Shown here: piece by piece, positions 13,992 to 16,011 of the stretch
Position numbering within the stretch: the first letter of the stretch is position 1
Layout of the letters: each line of letters begins with the position of its first letter
Source of the DNA: Actinomycetota bacterium
GTDB lineage: Bacteria > Actinomycetota > Actinomycetes > S36-B12 > UBA5976
Direction of reading: 5' to 3'
NCBI GenBank assembly: GCA_947447095.1
Contig: CANFIL010000014.1
Location: forward strand, 1-16,011
Length of the DNA: 16,011 nt
Made by a program: the position numbers and the translations under genes
The notes under the pieces: generated by a model
Told to the model about the DNA's origin: nothing
The model's database searches: none
Seen by the model: the letters and a program-made list of their open reading frames with translations, nothing else

Positions 13992-14945
13992 ATGTTGACG
14001 CAGCGCACTTTAGGTGGACTTACCGTTTCTGCACTCGGGCTTGGCTGTATGCCAATGTCATGGGGATACAACGTCGAAGGTGCAGATCCGCAAGAAAGTC
14101 GAGCTACGTTGCACCGAGCAGTGGAACTTGGCATCACATTGTTTGACACGGCCGATGTGTACGGACCTTTCACGAATGAAGAGACTCTAGGTCAGTTCCT
14201 AGTTGCCGATGGCTTCCGCGATCACATCAAGATTGCGACTAAAGCGGGACTTATTTTCCGTGACAAAGTTTCTTATGATCGCAATGGCCGACCCGAATAC
14301 ATCGTCCAAGCAGTTAACGACTCACTTGGCCGACTTCAAACGGATTACATTGACCTTTATCAATTGCATCGTGTCGATCCCGACGTGCCACTTGAAGAAA
14401 CATGGGGCGCAATGGCGCAACTCGTTACCGAAGGCAAAGTGCGCCACATTGGACTCTCTGAGGTAACAGTCGACGAAATTGTGCGAGCCAACGCTATTCA
14501 TCCCGTTGCAAGTGTGCAGTCGGAATTGTCCATCTGGACCAGCGAGAACGTAGATAACGGTGTGCTGGCACATTGCATGGAGCACAAGATTGGGTTCTTG
14601 GCGTATTCGCCACTGGGTCGTGGATTCCTCACAGGAGCGTTAACTGCCAGCGAAATCAAGGACGGCGATTTCCGTAGCAACAATCCTCGATTTACTTCGC
14701 AGGCATTGGCCGCAAATCAGGCGATCGTTGATGGAATTGAAAAAATTGCAGCTCGCCATGGCGCAACAACTGCTCAAATTTCATTGGCGTGGGTATTAGC
14801 CCAAGGCCCGCACGTTGTTCCTATCCCAGGCACCAAGCGCCGCAAGTGGCTCGAACAGAATGTCGGTGCCATGGACGTCATGTTGAGCCAACAAGACCTC
14901 GACGACATAGCGTCATTGCCGAAATCTGTAGCGCCCCGTTACTAA
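13992..14945 (+). CDS. Aldo/keto reductase
   Basis: The 317-residue protein is a TIM-barrel NADPH-dependent oxidoreductase that reduces aldehydes or ketones. The catalytic tetrad is complete: Asp52 and Tyr57 in LFDTADVYG, Lys84 in IATKAG, His126 in QLHRVD. Cofactor-binding elements are also present: YSPLGRGFLTG and, near the end, VPIPGTKRRKWLEQN, which binds the 2'-phosphate of NADPH. The frame is full-length and intact. The substrate is unknown; close relatives include general stress and pyridoxal reductases. Its divergent partner is a thiol oxidoreductase, so a redox-stress role is plausible but unproven. Its stop codon directly abuts that of the convergent peptidase gene. Confidence 0.92.
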   Translation: MLTQRTLGGLTVSALGLGCMPMSWGYNVEGADPQESRATLHRAVELGITLFDTADVYGPFTNEETLGQFLVADGFRDHIKIATKAGLIFRDKVSYDRNGRPEYIVQAVNDSLGRLQTDYIDLYQLHRVDPDVPLEETWGAMAQLVTEGKVRHIGLSEVTVDEIVRANAIHPVASVQSELSIWTSENVDNGVLAHCMEHKIGFLAYSPLGRGFLTGALTASEIKDGDFRSNNPRFTSQALAANQAIVDGIEKIAARHGATTAQISLAWVLAQGPHVVPIPGTKRRKWLEQNVGAMDVMLSQQDLDDIASLPKSVAPRY

Positions 14946-16011
14946 TTATGCGAGGCCAAGAATTTCTAGGTAAAACTTCAGCTCTTCTTCGGCACACAAA
15001 CTGATGGTTGCAGCTTGGCGAAAACCATGGCTCTCACCGGCAAACTCGAAGTACTTATATTTCAGGCCCTTGGCAATGCACGCATCGCGAAAAGCTTCTG
15101 ATTGCGATGGTGGCACGATCGGATCATCGAGTCCTTGGAAGAAAATGATTGGCGCACTGACATTTGTTGCGTGCGTTAAAGGTGAGCGATCTCGATAGAG
15201 ATCCATACATTCTGGAAACGGTCCAACCATCGAATCCAAGTATCGGGATTCAAAGTCATGTGTATCTTGGGCTAGCGGAATGAGATCGGCAACACCGTAG
15301 TAGTCGGCGCCACCGCTAAACAATGTCGATTGTGTGAGTGCATTTAATACTGCAAAACCGCCGGCGCTACCGCCTCGAATAAAGACCTTGTCTGCATCAA
15401 CCGTTCCAGAATCAATCAGTCCCTGGGCCACTGCAATGATGTCTTCGGTATCAACGACGCCCCATTGGCCGCGAAGGGCATTGCGGTACTCGCGACCGTA
15501 TCCAGTTGATCCACCGTAATTCACATCAACAATAGTGAAACCGCGCGACGTGAAAAATGCGTATTTCAGGTCCGCTGCGGCAATTGATTCTGCTGTTGGC
15601 CCTCCATGTGCAGTGATGATGACAGGCGGCCGTTGAGTAGAAGACACCAGTGGGTTCGTTGCAGGATGAAGGATCGCATGAACGACCCGTCCGTTAACGC
15701 TGGGATACGTCACGTGTTGTGGGTGTGCGAAATACGACCTATCAATAGGGGAGTGAATCTCCACAACGGTGCCGCTCTGTTTCAGCGAAGAGAGGTCGAT
15801 TTCGATAACACTGGGCATGGACTGGGCGCTGCTCACAACCGCATAGATGTGCGAAGCGCTACAAGAAAAACTGTTGATGCCAGCTACTGCTGGTGAGCAG
15901 GACTCCCATAGTCCAGTGTCAGGGTCCACCACAATGAGTTCGCGCTGCGCAGGGTTGCCTCGCGTGGCAACTATTCGTCCATCAGCACTTCTTCGCAAGA
16001 AGTTCCACCCA
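14946..16011 (-). CDS. S9 prolyl oligopeptidase family peptidase, C-terminal part
   Basis: The open frame runs off the right edge; about 354 residues are visible and the true N-terminus is missing. A TTG at 15998 is only an in-frame codon (Leu, in N-F-L-R-R), not a start. The visible part begins with the end of a beta-propeller (repeat-like VVDPDTGLWES and VIEIDLSS strands) and continues into an alpha/beta-hydrolase domain. Counting from 15998, the triad is Ser211 in RGGSAGG, Asp292 in GLDDPIVPPSQS and His324 in GESHGF; VIITAHGGPTAES supplies the oxyanion region. Such enzymes (acylaminoacyl peptidase/dipeptidyl peptidase type) cleave short peptides. No signal can be judged. The stop abuts that of the aldo/keto reductase. 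Confidence 0.9.
   Translation of the reverse strand, partial: GWNFLRRSADGRIVATRGNPAQRELIVVDPDTGLWESCSPAVAGINSFSCSASHIYAVVSSAQSMPSVIEIDLSSLKQSGTVVEIHSPIDRSYFAHPQHVTYPSVNGRVVHAILHPATNPLVSSTQRPPVIITAHGGPTAESIAAADLKYAFFTSRGFTIVDVNYGGSTGYGREYRNALRGQWGVVDTEDIIAVAQGLIDSGTVDADKVFIRGGSAGGFAVLNALTQSTLFSGGADYYGVADLIPLAQDTHDFESRYLDSMVGPFPECMDLYRDRSPLTHATNVSAPIIFFQGLDDPIVPPSQSEAFRDACIAKGLKYKYFEFAGESHGFRQAATISLCAEEELKFYLEILGLA

Noticed and set aside
13970..14173. Longer frame of the mycoredoxin-like gene to 14173
   Set aside because: It is antisense to the conserved aldo/keto reductase start and adds 68 residues with no family match; the 83-residue form is the normal length.

Overview
The window looks like chromosomal DNA from an actinobacterium with a compact, medium-G+C genome (roughly half G+C in genes). 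Three things point there: a GlnA2-type glutamine synthetase next to GlnE, a mycoredoxin-like glutaredoxin, and several genes that appear to be leaderless. A streamlined aquatic lineage would fit the very short gaps and the G+C, but that is inference. No tRNA, rRNA, CRISPR array, transposase or phage gene was seen.

Layout. Positions 1-18 hold only the first six codons of a minus-strand gene. A long AT-rich gap (19-386) follows, with nested inverted repeats. Next come panB and nadE (minus strand: pantothenate and NAD cofactor synthesis). Divergent from nadE is a plus-strand run: glnA2-type synthetase, a stand-alone class I glutamine amidotransferase, and glnE. Facing these on the minus strand is a tightly coupled pair: an ornithine cyclodeaminase/mu-crystallin family protein and an Orn/Lys/Arg decarboxylase. 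Then come bioY (plus, with a clear intrinsic terminator), a small unknown gene, a small XRE-type regulator (minus), an MFS transporter (minus), a GNAT acetyltransferase (plus), a mycoredoxin-like protein (minus), an aldo/keto reductase (plus), and the C-terminal part of an S9 prolyl oligopeptidase (minus, cut by the window end).

How the genes may work together. The 3-10.5 kb segment is nitrogen-centred. The GlnA2 homologue has Trp where adenylylatable synthetases have Tyr, so GlnE probably acts on another synthetase encoded elsewhere. GlnA2 of Streptomyces is reported to glutamylate polyamines, and a decarboxylase that may make diamines lies next door. A local polyamine/amino-acid nitrogen module is therefore a reasonable but unproven hypothesis.

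Nothing here is clearly a new defence or mobile system. The strongest unusual signals are: five starts with a TANNNT box 6-7 nt before the start codon and no Shine-Dalgarno, including two divergent genes whose -10 boxes overlap; a nested inverted-repeat structure next to panB; and four convergent gene junctions with 0-9 nt gaps or a short overlap and no terminator.
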